Shown here piece by piece: positions 23,795 through 36,103 of a stretch of 64,000 nucleotides of DNA; the stretch's first letter is position 1, and the number at the start of each line of letters is the position of its first letter. The position numbers and the translations under genes are program-made. Under the pieces are notes generated by a model. The model worked only from the letters and a program-made list of their open reading frames with translations, did not search any database and was not told the DNA's origin. The DNA is from Hydnum rufescens UP504. Taxonomy: Eukaryota > Basidiomycota > Agaricomycetes > Cantharellales > Hydnaceae. Location of the stretch: contig MU128930.1 in NCBI GenBank assembly GCA_014904985.1, forward strand, positions 186,001-250,000. The letters run 5' to 3'.

Positions 23795-24203
23795 ATGGCA
23801 TCTCAGCGTATGCTGGAGTTCATGCTCAGCCTACCACTCTGTCAGTACTCAGCTTCAAGGATCGCCTGATCGGCCCTAACCCAGAACTTCATTAACGTCC
23901 CCAACAGCCGTGTATGCATTCGACCAGCCAGTCAAAGATCGCATGCTCCTGTACACATCCCAATCACCTTCGGACCCCGATCCAGATGTCGCACCGTATA
24001 GCGTGATCTGCACACCAGGCTACACATCGCGCGGGATACAATCCTATCTGATCACCTTCTTCTGTCCGCGCGATTCGGGGTTCCAAATGGAAATTTTCAC
24101 TGTCCAGATCCGCAAAGATTTTTGGGGTAGACTCCCGCCTGTCGATTGGTTCTCGCTCCTTATCGATGGTGCTCAACGCCGCAGTTCGTTCGAGTACCCA
24201 TGA
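23795..24203 (+). CDS. Uncharacterised two-exon open frame
   Basis: ATG at 23795 (MASQRMLEFMLSLPL) can be joined through a GT..AG intron (acceptor about 23907) to a 97-codon frame containing VYAFDQPVKDRMLLYTSQ and GIQSYLITFFCPRDSGFQ, ending at TGA 24203. It overlaps nothing and codon content looks protein-like, but I recognise no domain. It may be a small gene or chance. Confidence 0.3.
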
Positions 24204-26929
24204 CTGCGCACCTCTCGCCTCCGTTTTAATCGCATACACGGGCTTACTTTTTCTTTTCTTTTGGGATCATTATGTATACCTTGGTCTAGCCTATACCTCA
24301 GTAATAAGCGCTATGGCCGTTGCCCAAGCTCGAATAATCGAAGAATGAGCTTGATCGTTGCTGCGGGTGCCGCGCGATCGCCTCGACCAGTGGAGTCAGC
24401 GGAAGCGTATTTCAGCAATTGTCAGGCCGACCGATATATTTAGCTTAGTTGGTCACCCCATCTCCGAACAATAGCCGATAAGTTGAGATAGCCTTATCTT
24501 AATGGGTGGCAAACCGTGTGGCTGTTTTGTTTGTATCGGGAAATTTACAGGCCTCTGTGGCCCTGCGGCAGCACTAGCTTTCTTCCAATTGGTGTTGTCA
24601 AGGCTACAATAACATACCCCACATTTCCAGAGAACCTGCTGTCATACGACATCAATGGAAGAAAAACTACCCAGAATGATGCGTCTGCGCATTGGGACCG
24701 TATCTCACGGTCTTCAGCCGCTGGAGGCAATAAATTATTAAGTACTGAAACCACCTCTGGGACTCCTAAACTCACACTCTCACTTCAGTTTTGAGTCTTC
24801 TGCAGAATCGCAGCCCCCAAACATCCCGCCCACCTGAGAAATATGGCCGATCATGTCCTTTGGGACTTTCGGATGCTTTCATGCTTTCATCTAACGCCCA
24901 CCCAGCCCAGCCCCAATTTCCTTTTTTCCTGAACGTGGTTCTTTATTCGGGTCCTCCATGATAACAGAAATGATCAAAAATGAGTCAAAAAGGTTTCTAA
25001 AGTAGTTTGAAAATGCTTCGAAATTGGGCGTCGGAAAAATTTCGGAACGCCACACAGTTGTCAGGATCCAGTTGCGTCGGAAAAGCCACAGTGAAAAGGG
25101 CCAGTCTTCAGGGTTTTGGATTCTTTGGATTCAATTCAGGACGGCTCCCGCTTGAAATGCATGAAAGCGCGCGTAAATTGGGCGCTTCAGTGATGTTTTC
25201 TTCATTGATTCTCCGAAGCCAATTGTGTCTATCATAAGACCACCCCTGGGCAAATCATGAGAAAATAATGAAATCTAGAATGATTGATATTTTGATTCTG
25301 GGCGTAATGTACCCCCCGAAGACTTGGAGAGCTATCTCTCTCTATGTGGGATTTTGTTCCAAGGAAAAGGGGTGCTCGTGGGGGCTTCCAGGAAAGGGCA
25401 GGTCCCCCAAATGGGCAATTTTCGGCACCCGACCCGTGGCCGAAAGTCCACGGCCCTCATCGTGTTCTTATCAAAGTCTTGCACGATAACAAAGGTGCAT
25501 CAAAGATCCCACCACGAACCACGCAAAACCATGCGGCTGGACCCCAATTGACATTTGGGTTCGTTTGTAAACCATGATGAAAACCTATCTTCCGGGCACA
25601 CTTCTTGAATTGTGGAAGACTTCATCATGTTGGGAAGAACGGTGAAAGCGACCATTATCCAAATCTATTGATACCTGAGCGTCAAGTCCATTCACAAGCT
25701 TCTAGTACGTCCCCGAGAATGTCATGGGCTTCCCCGGCTTCATATCGGCACAAGACTCATGAGCTCTGATGGTTGATAGAGGACTTAGGGGGTGCCATTA
25801 TGGGCGTCAGGAGGCATAAGCCACCCGTATACAGTGACTTTCTCCGGAATTCCTACGGTTATTTTATGAACTCTTAGATAAAGACTTTTGAAGTGTTGTG
25901 ATATGCACGAAGAGGGTTTTAGGTAGCATGAAAGACCCATTGGAAAAACATTTAAATGAGTGATATTATCCCATGGCGCTGGCTACGAAGCTGGTTCAAA
26001 TAAATGGTGAGATGGGAACGCCACATCGGGTCGATGAATTCTCGGCATGAACAAGTCGCCACATGGACAGTCCTCGATTATGGGCTAATCCAATTTCGAT
26101 TCTGTCAGTAAAATACTTCGGAAAAACCAGCTTCTTGATTAACGACTTGGTGGGCATCTAAGATAACAGTTGAAGCATGTGTGCCGGAATATCAGCTCAT
26201 AAGAGACTATCCGGAGGCCACTAATGCCGATGTCAACTCCGGGACCGGCCCGACATACTTCGGCTTAAGCTACAGCCATTCTTCACCCGTATTTGGGGGT
26301 TTGCGCTTCGCCTCGTGGAGATCTACATAATTTCTTTACACTGTTTCCATGTGCTTATAACGACCAATCACGGATAAATTTACTATAGATAGCCAAGGAT
26401 CACCGGGCCCTGTACTGCAGATCTTTGAACTACCGAATCATTGTGGGAACTACTATCAAAGCACTCTTAGAATTGCTTGAGTCTCCGAATCTTTGAAAGT
26501 ATCGCGTGAGAACTATGGCACGGAGCAGAGCCGTGGGAAGGCAGATGATGAGAACAAAGCTCTGGTGTTGAGATTTGAGTCTGTCAGGCACCGAGACCCG
26601 CGATTACTGTGAGCAGCACTGTATGTAGCGGGAGTAAACCAGGACCTCTGAAGGTCCTAAACGAGAGAATTGTCACGAGGTTAAATAATCACGCGTTCAG
26701 ATTGGAGGACCCTTGAAAAGGCATGCGGCCGACGCTGGCGGAAGGGGGGGACGGGTGGTGTGCAGAATAAATAAATGAAATTTATCGAGCGCGCTGTGTC
26801 GGCAGGCGCATTGACGATTATACTCATAATAATGGGGCTTTCGGCGGGATCGATCAAGGGCGGGGGTTCCTAACCAAGTACGAGGACTCAACACTCCTAA
26901 GTTCAAAATTTCTCACCTACCTACCGGTT
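24204..26929. other. Intergenic, 2.7 kb, no gene seen
   Basis: Moderately AT-rich DNA with only short frames. From about 24900 to 26600 no frame or splice-joined domain could be recognised. It may be decayed transposon sequence, but I saw no terminal repeats. Confidence 0.4.
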
Positions 26930-28764
26930 ATGGATATGTTGCGCGCCCCGTTGCCACCGGATTCTCGCCTCTTCACTGCACCAGACCGCTTGGACATGAA
27001 CGCACAGGCCGGGCCGTCTAAGAAAGCGCCCAGGCGCAAGCGAAACTACATTCCCTCAAACACACCGCCGCCTGAAGCAGTTGTCAATCCTCCGCCCAGT
27101 GGTTTGAATCTCGCATCTCTGCACACTAGTCTTCGCTCACAGCGCATCCAACAGATAGCGATGGCCAGACCAAACCGCCCAAAAAGAAGAAGGCATCTCG
27201 CGCATGCGCCCACTGCCAGAAGGCCCATTTGACTTGCGACGACTGTGCGCTTCTCTTTACTCTCTATATCCGACCGTATTCGTATTTAGGCGTTCTTTCC
27301 AGCCCGTCCTTGTCAACGCTGCCTCAAACGAGGTATGGCGGATAGCTGTGTGGAAGGACAGCGCAAGAAGGCAAAATACCTTCTGGATGTGGAAGAGCTA
27401 GGCAAGTTTTTTTGGATAGTGTCCCACTTTTAGTACTCAATTGTGTATCACTCAGAAGCCGTCAAGAAGACCCATGGCCAGGTCAAGCCAGAAGACGGAT
27501 CGGCCCCTGAGGAACAAATCCCTAATCATGAACCGGACTCGTTATTCAATTTAGCGTTTGACCCGTCCTACCCCTTTGGCTCCCAGACAGCCAACCTCGA
27601 GTACTCCATTCTCTCTGCAATATTGGGCAATCCCGGCCTAGAGTCCCAGCCCTCCATCGGGGATCTGAACTCTCCCCTTCAGGCCTCAACACTACGCACT
27701 CAAGGTCCCCCATCGCCTCCTCCCTCCAACGGTTCTCCCGATGTTCCGGAAGATGCTGCGGACCTCCCTATACCCCAACCACACTTCGGCCCCCGCCACC
27801 ACCTCCACCACTGCAATCGGAGTTCAGCATCATGCCCAAAGACACCAGTGCTGGCTCTCGTCTACCCAAGACATACCCGGGTGATAGGGTGTATTCCTCC
27901 GTCCAAAAGGGCTATGACTATACCCAGGGGTATCATTTCCTAATGCGGTACCTAAGCGAAAGGTCGGATCTCTCGATCTCAAAGGCCGAAGGCCGCCGCA
28001 GAGGTTCGGTTGTTGACGTGTGCGATTTGATTGCAGATTCGAGAAGAATGACATCCTGCGGGTGGTCCGCGCGCTCGCTATCTTCCGCCCATCAATCATC
28101 GCGTTACAGATGCCCATGTCCGAGAAGGACGAGAAATTTGCCGAGAAGGCCCTCCAGCGATCATTGCTCGTCAGCTCATCCATCTTGCACCGATCGTTGC
28201 ACTTATCCAACATCTACTGACGGTTAGGCTTTGTGTATCATAGGAACTGGAGAAGCTCATATCCTTCAGTGGGACACCAACGGCAATTTGGCGACGCACG
28301 GGGGAAATATGCGTGGTTGGACTCGAGTTCACGATGCTCACTGGCTGGAGCAGAGAGGAGTTGGTTGAGCAGCGTAAGTTTATTTACGAGGTGGGCCCCC
28401 AATTTCATCATCCCGAACCTCCCAACAGTTCACCACCCTCTCCGCGTCCACCATCTCTCAGCTTTTTGAAAACCAATCGACGGTCGAATACTGGGAGAAT
28501 TTCGCGTCACACGCATTCGAAAACACGACGCAGTCGGTATACTCCCATTGTGTATTGTTGAAGCCATCCGGGGAGCCAGTCTCGTGTGCGTTCTGCTTCA
28601 CGATCCGAAGGGATATGTTTTCTCTCCCTAATCTTATTATCGGTGTGTCCACGATGGTCCCCAGGAACGGGTCCTGTTTTGCTAACAATCATGTTTTTTT
28701 CTCGTTCTCGATTTCCCTATTGCACATGCGATCATTGATAGGACAATGGCTCCCTCTGTTCTAA
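26930..28764 (+). CDS. ERT1: ERT1/AcuK-type zinc-cluster transcription factor with PAS domain
   Basis: Zn2Cys6 nuclear regulator of gluconeogenesis and non-fermentable carbon use (Ert1/AcuK family). The ATG at 26930 ([15 protein letters not shown]) leads to the zinc cluster [17 protein letters not shown], split by an intron (acceptor about 27302) from [20 protein letters not shown]. This gives the six cysteines and the AHLTCDDxRPC signature of the family. Later exons give [69 protein letters not shown] with [19 protein letters not shown] (PAS), [38 protein letters not shown] and the terminal GQWLPLF with TAA. One intron (27402-27455) appears to be GC..AG. The intron before the zinc cluster (about 27080-27150) is uncertain. 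Confidence 0.88.
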
Positions 28765-29397
28765 TGTATCATCAGGCTTGACGGGACTTGGTGTGTACCG
28801 TCGGATCTTTTTCTTTTCTGTTTTCTTCCAAGCACACGCATATGATCACTTTCATCGAATATTTTTCGAAAGTCAAGGGCTGAAGGTGGAGCCGAATTTG
28901 TTACCAGGCAAGAGAAAGCAAAGGGGGGAGTTGCTGTTGTTACCACTAACTGTCGCCATCATGTTTGATGTCTGTACCACTAATCTACTAGAGGGGCGGC
29001 TGAAGCTGCTACCGACCTTGCATGACTAATTCTAAGAGACTTCATCGCCCAATTTTTGCTTCCGGATACTGAGCCATGTTCGAGGTTGGGACGCTAATCA
29101 GGGCTCAAGTTCTCCATCCCAGCGGCTGTGCTCCTTAGTTGGCAAGGGGTAGCACGAAATTGACTAGCCTGAAAATTGGGGCTCATCCCTAAGAGGATGG
29201 CCCAATCTCTGCCCCCAGGCCGAATTGAGGCTAATTCTCCCGACCGACCTGCGCTGTTCGAAGCACCGCCACAAGATTAGTATGACATAGGCATCAGTAA
29301 TACTCGTCACCAGAACTAGGCGCCCCGACAAAGAAATGGTGCTGACTCCCAACAGGTGGAGTTGCTATAGTAGTCCGCCATTGGTAGCCAGGTGGAA
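28765..29397. other. Intergenic, no gene seen
   Basis: 3' flank of ERT1 and promoter of the old yellow enzyme gene; only short frames without recognised domains. Confidence 0.4.
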
Positions 29398-29403
29398 TAT
29401 AAA
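29398..29403 (+). promoter_or_regulatory. TATA box of the old yellow enzyme gene
   Basis: TATAAA sits 33 bases before the ATG at 29436, consistent with a core promoter and with that start codon. Confidence 0.5.
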
Positions 29404-29435
29404 CCAAAGGCTTTCCTTGGCGTCTTCCCCCTTCC

Positions 29436-30793
29436 ATGGCTCCCCTTGCGTCCTCCAAGCTTTTCCTGCCGATCACAGTTGGGAATGTGCGCTTAGAACA
29501 TCGTATTGTTATGGCGCCCCTCACTCGAACCAGGGCGGACTCATCTCACGTACACAGAGGTATTGGCGTCGAATACTATTCGCAACGAGCATCCACACCG
29601 GGAACACTCATTATATCAGAGGCCACCTTCATCTCTCAGAAGGCTTCCGGAATACCCAATCCCCCTGGCATCTGGTCGCCTGAACAGATACAGGGATGGC
29701 GTAAGGTATTCATTAACCATTTCATAGTCCAATGTGAAGTTTTGCTGAATGTTTATTCAGGTCATAGAGGCTGTACATGCTAGAGGGTGGTTCATATTCT
29801 GTCAGCTGTGGGCTCTTGGACGAGCTGCATCACCGCGTGTTCTGGCCGAGACAGGGAATGATTACCCTTCCGCTTCAGCAATACCTTTGGGGGAGGAAAA
29901 GGCCCCTAGACCCCTTTCAATCGAAGAGATACGTGAATACGTACAAGATTATACTCAGGCCGCCAGGAATGCCATCGAAGCTGGCTTTGATGGAGTAGAG
30001 CTTCATGCAGGACATGGTATATCGTTGTGTTTTCTTTTTCGGGCTTGCATATCTCACCTCTGAATTGTCAGGCTACCTCCCCGATCAATTTCTCCAAGAT
30101 GTCACCAATCAACGCACAGATGCTTATGGTGGCTCAATCGAAAATCGCACACGTTTCGTTTTAGAGATCTTGGAATCTATTTCCAACGCAATTGGACAAA
30201 GTCGTACCGCGGTCCGATTTAGCCCATGGTCTAAGTTCCAAGGTAGGGCGATCCTATCAATTTAAGCGTGTCGCACCCTCATGCACGTTTTTAATGCAGA
30301 GATGCGAATGTCAGACCCCCTTCCCACATTCACTCATGTCCTTGCATCGCTGAGCACTAGCTTACCCAACCTTGCGTACATATCCCTGACCGAGCCACTC
30401 GTGTTTGGCGATAACGACTCTGCTAAAGTGACCCTCTCGGACTCGAACGAGCCCTTTCGACAGATCTGGGCACCACGCCCGGTCATTCTTGGAGGTGGCT
30501 ACTCCAATAACAATAACCTTGACCGTGCCGTGCATCTGGCGAACGACAAGGGCGTATTGATATTATTCGGCCGGGCCTTCATTTCTAACGTAAGCCCTCA
30601 ACGCATGTTGACACTGACGAGATGATCCTCATTGATCCTCCTTTGAATGCAATGTTAGCCGGACCTTCCTCAAAGATTCAAAAAGGGGATCAACTTCACT
30701 CCGTACGACCGCAAAACATTCTATTCGCAGGGACCAGAGAAATCCGAAGGATATATTGACTACCCATTCGCGACCGAAAGGCCGTCCCTGTGA
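29436..30793 (+). CDS. Old yellow enzyme family NAD(P)H:flavin oxidoreductase
   Basis: FMN-dependent ene-reductase that reduces activated C=C bonds. Five exons join in phase: 29436-29706, and exons starting near 29761, 30072, 30299 and 30660. Motifs in order: KLFLPITVGNVRLEHRIVMA; PLTRTRAD; YYSQRASTPGTLIISEATFI; GWFIFCQLWALGRAA; FDGVELHAGHGYLPDQFLQD, with the substrate-binding His-x-x-His; TDAYGGSIENRTRFVLEIL (FMN phosphate region); RPVILGGGY and LILFGRAFISN-PDLP at the barrel end; then KGINFTPYDRKTFYSQG and a TGA at 30791-30793. The active-site order is HAGH rather than the usual HGAN/HGAH. The length and all phases are normal, so the gene looks intact. Confidence 0.9.
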
Positions 30794-31508
30794 TTATGTA
30801 TGTCGAACTTGCATCCATCATATACCTTCATTGTAGAGTTCCACAGTTTTTGTCTCGTTGAAGAAAAAGACTTCGAAGACGGATGAGACTCAAGAGGGAA
30901 ACAGAGTGTTTTTGGAAGTTCACTGTAGCGTGTCACGATGGTTTTACGAATCCTAAGGAGTCTGAGGCGACGTCTACCTGGGGAGACTAATCCCAAGTGA
31001 TCATGACCTTGTCACCCAAGTAACGGGGCCTCGAGGTTGACCTGGCACCCATTGAAGTGTAGCGACTGAATCCTCATGGAACCATTTTCTTTCTATACTG
31101 ACAGCTAGCGCATGTATACTATAACGCGCGAACAAACATGCACGCGGGTCCAGAGCTACTCAGATTCCATCCTAGGACGGTGAAATAATAATTCCTTGCA
31201 TCGCGCAACCATAAAAGTGTACGCCTCGATTTACCCAAATGGGTCTTCCCTGTCACTAAGCAGGAGGTTTGCTTTGCTAGAGAATCTTCACGAAGTCAAG
31301 GTTGCGACGCCCTATGCCATCACGTGGAAGTAGTAGGATAGATATGGGGTATACGTTTACATTATTAGAGTGTATAATCGAGCTCATACGATTGAGAGAT
31401 AAAAACATCGTACTCATGTCTACTACTGTGGAGCGAATACACGGCGTCTTTCGGAAGGGGGGCAGGTAATGGCAAGGGGTGGGATGGGGAGGAGACAAAA
31501 GAGGGCAC
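30794..31508. other. Intergenic between convergent genes, no gene seen
   Basis: The 3' flanks of the old yellow enzyme (+) and PRA1 (-) genes meet here. No coding signal was recognised. Confidence 0.45.
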
Positions 31509-32433
31509 TCAGACGGGATCCTGGACGGTCGAATACTCGCTCTCGACACCAGGGTCAAGGAGACAAGCATGGAAAAGAATGCAAAACGCTGAAGCACCTA
31601 CGATCCAGAATAGGGTAGACATTGGTCTGTTGAGCGAAGAAAAGGCAAAGGCAAAAGCCGTCAGGATACCGAAATAAGTAATTAATCAGAGTCGAAAAAT
31701 GAGACACGTACGCAGCGAACCAAAGGAGAGGGATGCCTATCACAAACAGGCCCGTATATAGGCCTTTCTGCGTGACGAGGTAGTTCCCCACTTGAGTTGG
31801 TTCTGGGGCTGAAGGGTTTTTTTGTTGGTCAGGCGGGAGGCAAATCACGTTGGTGTGGCGGGTCTTTATGTATATTATGGGGAATTGGACACTGACCAAA
31901 GCGGTTTATGGCAGTGAAGCCACCGAATAGAAATGCAATGGCAAGCAGGAGCCACAGGTTTGTGAGACTACATGACAGACATGCAATTTAGTTCCATGCT
32001 CAACATTCTGTTCAGGGGGCAACTGCGCACAGTGCATATATTGAGAGGATGGCAATAAGGATACTATAATTCCCTGAGGAGCCGATAGCCCAGTTGTTAG
32101 CACACAAAGCAATGGAATGAGCAAGTACGCCACCCACCGGCGAAGTAGCGTGTATTATAAGATATCCGCGAGGTCGCCTGGTTCAAGTCCTACACTCGCT
32201 GAATAATAAGAACAACCAGAAACAGATACATCAAATTAAAATAGGGGCACTCACAGTCGGCCTAGATAGCTGGTGGTGATTGAAGAATTCTGAGGCCGGG
32301 CGGAGGTGGCTCAACCGTGTTTCCTACACACAAAAGGCATTCGCGTCAATCCCAAATTCAGAGCGAAAGCGTTGATTGAAGGTCGCACTCGGAGGTTCTT
32401 AAGGGCACTTGTCACTTTTGATAGATGTTCCAT
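31509..32433 (-). CDS. PRA1/Yip3 family prenylated Rab acceptor
   Basis: Small membrane protein that binds prenylated Rab GTPases at the Golgi/ER and helps vesicle traffic. The gene is split into many short exons. The ATG at 32433 gives MEHLSKVTSALKNLR, joined to ETRLSHLRPASEFFNHHQLS, then DLNQATSRISYNTRYFAG, NYSILIAILSIYALLTNLWL, LLAIAFLFGGFTAINRF, PEPTQVGNYLVTQKGLYTGL, FVIGIPLLWFAAPMSTLFWI and VGASAFCILFHACLLDP, with TGA at 31509-31511. The order matches PRA1 from end to end, with four hydrophobic segments in two hairpins. All joins keep phase. It is convergent with the upstream old yellow enzyme gene. No single reading frame shows the gene, so ORF-based calling would miss it. Confidence 0.88.
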
Positions 32434-33330
32434 GATTTATGGTGATAGGCTGACGTTGAGCTCGAAGTTTCGGCGACAAAAGTTAAAGAAGATTGAAGTG
32501 ATGTTAGTGGAGTTTTGCTTCCGGTAGAGAAATGGAATAGACCAGATTGTCCTTGCCTCCTCACTTTTGTTTGCTCTTGACAAAGGCACACCCCCACCCC
32601 AGACATAACCCGACCCCAATCCTCATCATTCTTCGTACCCAACAACATTATCACTCTATAATGTCTGCACTGACCATACCTTACCAGTATGCCTTATTAT
32701 GCCTCTTCCGCTTTCTCTATTTCCCTCCCTGTGCCCGTCATCATCAGTTCCCGCGTCAATCGTCCTGCCCTCAGCTCTTTTGCTATTGATACATCGCCTT
32801 GGCCATGCATTTATCCACTGTAAAGCCTTAGGTACTACTTGGTGGACTGCTCTCGGCGAACCCCGGCTACGCAATATACAAATCCAGATTTCGCCCCCCT
32901 CACTTTTGTCTGATAGCATGAGTGATTGAGGATAGAGGCTGTGGCGGAGGGTGTGTCCCAGGCATTTGATCGCACTTTGTAGCAGACCCCGCCCCAATTT
33001 CAAGGTGCAGCAGCCTGTGCACGGAACAAACTGGTTTTATTTTGTACATGTGTCTGATATTTAGAGCAGAATATGTCGACGCCTAGATGTTCTAGTAGGT
33101 CCAGAGACCTGAAAAATCAATGGAAAAGAACATAAAAACTTGAATCTGGGTGAATTGGGGTCCACCGGTTTGCGGCATTTTGCGACTCTTCGACAACCCA
33201 TATCAACGTCTATCTCCAAAGCCTTCACAGTGCCCTGCAGTGCTCAAAACACGCAAGGTATCTCCCTCACTCCATATACAGACAGTGAACTAGCCGCCGT
33301 CCGATCCCCTCCCAAATTCACTACTAAAAC
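32434..33330. other. Intergenic between PRA1 (-) and DHH1 (+)
   Basis: About 0.9 kb divergent promoter region without a recognised gene. A frame open from 33140 runs into DHH1, but its extra N-terminus does not resemble the family and is not used. Confidence 0.45.
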
Positions 33331-35111
33331 ATGGCTCAATCGCGTCCCTCGTCTTCCACAACGTGAGTTTCCCTTCTCGTCCACCCCCTTAGGTACTCAC
33401 GTCATTTCCCCCAGCGCCCAAGACTGGAAAGCAAACCTTCGTGCCCCTCCAAAAGACATCCGTCCCCAGACCGAAGTGCGATTTCCAATAGCCTCTTCCT
33501 CACTCCCCGTGCTCACCTTCTACTTTCATAAGGATGTTCTTGCTACGCGTGGTCTCGAATGGGAAAATATGTATCTCCGACGCGAACTTCTCATGGGTAT
33601 CTTTGAGGCTGGCTTTGAATCTCCCTCACCCATCCAAGAAGAATCCATTCCCATGGCCCTCACGAAGCGCGATATCCTCGCTCGTGCAAAGAACGGCACA
33701 GGAAAGACGGGCGCATTCGTCATCCCTTCTCTCCAACAAGTCGACATTACCAAACCAAAGATCCAAGCACTTCTCCTCACCCCAACTCGCGAACTTGCTC
33801 TCCAGACCTCACAGGTCTGCAAGACCCTCGGCAAACATATGAACATCAATGTCATGGTCACTACGGGTGGTACTACCCTCAAAGATGATATCCTACGGTT
33901 AAGTGATCCAGTCCACGTGCTCGTAGGCACGCCTGGCCGCATCCTTGACCTCGCTGGCAAAGGCGTCGCGGACCTCAGCGAATGCGGCGTGTATGTCATG
34001 GACGAGGCCGACAAACTTCTTTCTCCCGAATTTACTCCCGTAATGGAGCAACTCTTGCAACACTGCCCCTCTAATCGTCAAGTTATGCTCTTTAGCGCTA
34101 CATTCCCCGTGATTGTCAAAGAATTTAAAGTAAGTTTTTCGTCGTCTTTCTTCCTCTTTTCTCGTATTAACCCTATCTTTCGTAGGACAAACACATGCGT
34201 AATCCGTACGAGATCAATCTCATGGACGAACTCACTCTTCGCGGCGTCACACAATACTATGCCTACGTGGAAGAACGCCAGAAAGTTCACTGTCTCAACA
34301 CCCTGTTTGGGAAGGTACAGTAGTTCCTGTCAAATAATTCGTGGGTGCTCCCGCTTATCCCGCCCACGTACCCGGAACACAACAGCTTCAAATCAATCAG
34401 TCCATCATCTTCTGTAACTCTACGAACCGTGTTGAACTCCTCGCCAAGAAGATCACAGAGCAGGGCTATTCATGCTTCTACTCTCACGCAAAAATGCTCC
34501 AACACCATCGAAATCGCGTGTTCCACGATTTCCGAAACGGAGTCTGTCGAAATCTAGTCTGCTCCGACTTGCTTACTCGAGGTATAGATATTCAAGCCGT
34601 AAACGTCGTAATCAACTTCGACTTCCCTAAAAACTCGGAAACCTACTTGCATCGTATCGGTCGATCAGGACGGTTCGGCCACCTGGGTCTTGCAATCAAT
34701 CTTATCACATATGAAGATCGCTTCAATCTGTACAAGATCGAACAGGAGCTTGGAACGGAGATCCAGGCCATCCCACATTCAATCGATCGTGCATTGTATG
34801 TCGCCCCGAGTGCAATGGACGATCCCGAGGAACGGCAAAAACAGCAACTACAGCAACAACAACAGAGACAATTACAGCAGCAACGTGCCGCCCAGCAACA
34901 GCAGCAGCGGATTCAACAACAACAGCAGCAGGCCGCTCGAGTGCTCCAACAACAAGCACAGACGACGTCGCAAGGCGGTGCGAGACCCGTTCCACAGCAT
35001 CAAAACAGTGGAAATAACGCTTCAAGGACAAATGGCCAGACGGTGCGCAGAGATGGAAGGCAGGGGGTATTGGCGGGGGCGGCGGCCGGACAGCAAGGGC
35101 AAGGGTATTAG
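33331..35111 (+). CDS. DHH1: ATP-dependent RNA helicase DHH1 (DDX6 family)
   Basis: DEAD-box helicase of P-bodies that promotes mRNA decapping and translational repression. The ATG at 33331 opens [11 protein letters not shown], joined by an intron to [20 protein letters not shown] and by another to DVLATRG. Helicase motifs in order: [14 protein letters not shown] (Q), AKNGTGKT (I), PTRELALQ (Ia), TPGR (Ib), VMDEADK (II), SATFP (III). After introns at about 34130-34185 and 34315-34380 come [36 protein letters not shown] and [10 protein letters not shown] (VI). The C-terminal tail is a long Gln-rich run (34838-34970) ending GQQGQGY. Length is about 515 residues. A longer in-frame start at 33140 is rejected because MAQSRPS..DWK fits the family. 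Confidence 0.93.
34838..34970 (+). repeat. CAG/CAA tract encoding the DHH1 polyglutamine tail
   Basis: Mixed CAG and CAA codons interrupted by Arg, Leu, Ile and Ala encode a Gln-rich low-complexity tail in the DHH1 frame. Confidence 0.85.
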
Positions 35112-36103
35112 GAGGCCACTATCCTCCATCCCCAACGAACGGCAGGAATCATCGCCGTCAGAGGAGATGCGCATTAGACCTTCCTTTCGATTCATAAAAC
35201 AATGTTTAATCCGGCAACCGTGCCTCACCTCGGTCCTACTTCGCGCGCGCATTCTGAGGGGTCCATCCATCCATCATCATCACCTCCTACCCACTTCGTT
35301 CCCAACTTCTGTCGTATGTATTCGTCATTCATTTTCTTTCTTTCTTGCTTCCCTGGTTGTGTGATGCTCAACAAAGCCTCCATTTGATCTTACCCGCCCC
35401 TTCTCCCGCGCATGCATACACACCGAACCTAAACCCCTGATCGCATCCTCATCTGCATCGTCGTCGTAAAGTGTAATCCTACCCGTTCATCCTCCCTTCC
35501 TGGGCGCCTCCCCCATAACATATCTATTAGAGCTGTATATTCCCATTCTAGTTTTCCCCCCTCCCCCCCTCCTACGCTCGTTTCTATCGCTCGTTTATCC
35601 ATATCCTTGGTGATGGACCCCCGCGTTGGTGAGTCATCCTACGCAGCTTTGTCTCTGTTTCAAATTGTAACTGTTTGGTGATGGTGTGTGGTTGGAGAGG
35701 GGGATGTGGTTGATTGGTGTCTGGGGGTAGAGGTGGGGAGGGGGCGGATTGTTAGGTTTTGAGAGATGATCAGAGGTCAGAGGTGGGGGAGGGTGAGTGT
35801 TGCGAGATGAGAGGCGTCCGTTGCCGGGCTGGCTGGCTATTGTTTGTTTTCGGTCGCTCGAGGTGCTGTATTGATTGTAGCCCCGTTTGTGGCGCCAATT
35901 AGCACAGTGACCGAATATCTGTGTGCGTATTGACAGACAATATCCCTCCTACTGAATGTGTTGTGGCTTGGGAGGGTTCGAGTCTGAATAGTTATGAGAC
36001 GCATGAGATGACCTGTTGTTCTGAACCCACTTAAAGTTGGGGTCGGCATTAAACGACATTATATACCTACAACAGATAAAACTTCTTCCCGCACAGATGC
36101 CTG
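35112..36103. other. Intergenic between convergent genes
   Basis: About 1 kb of pyrimidine-rich then purine-rich DNA (for example 35690-35800). No recognised gene. Confidence 0.45.

Noticed and set aside
32085..32190. tRNA-like A box (TAGCCCAGTTGTTAGCAC) and B box (GGTTCAAGTCC) suggesting an intron-containing tRNA or SINE
   Set aside because: The arms do not pair, and on the other strand the same bases encode the PRA1 exons DLNQATSRISYNTRY and GNYSIL with proper splice sites.
33140..33330. Longer in-frame N-terminus for DHH1
   Set aside because: The extra residues do not resemble the family; MAQSRPS spliced to AQDWKANL matches known DHH1 starts.
33526..34014. 162-codon minus-strand open frame
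   Set aside because: Antisense shadow of the DHH1 helicase core.
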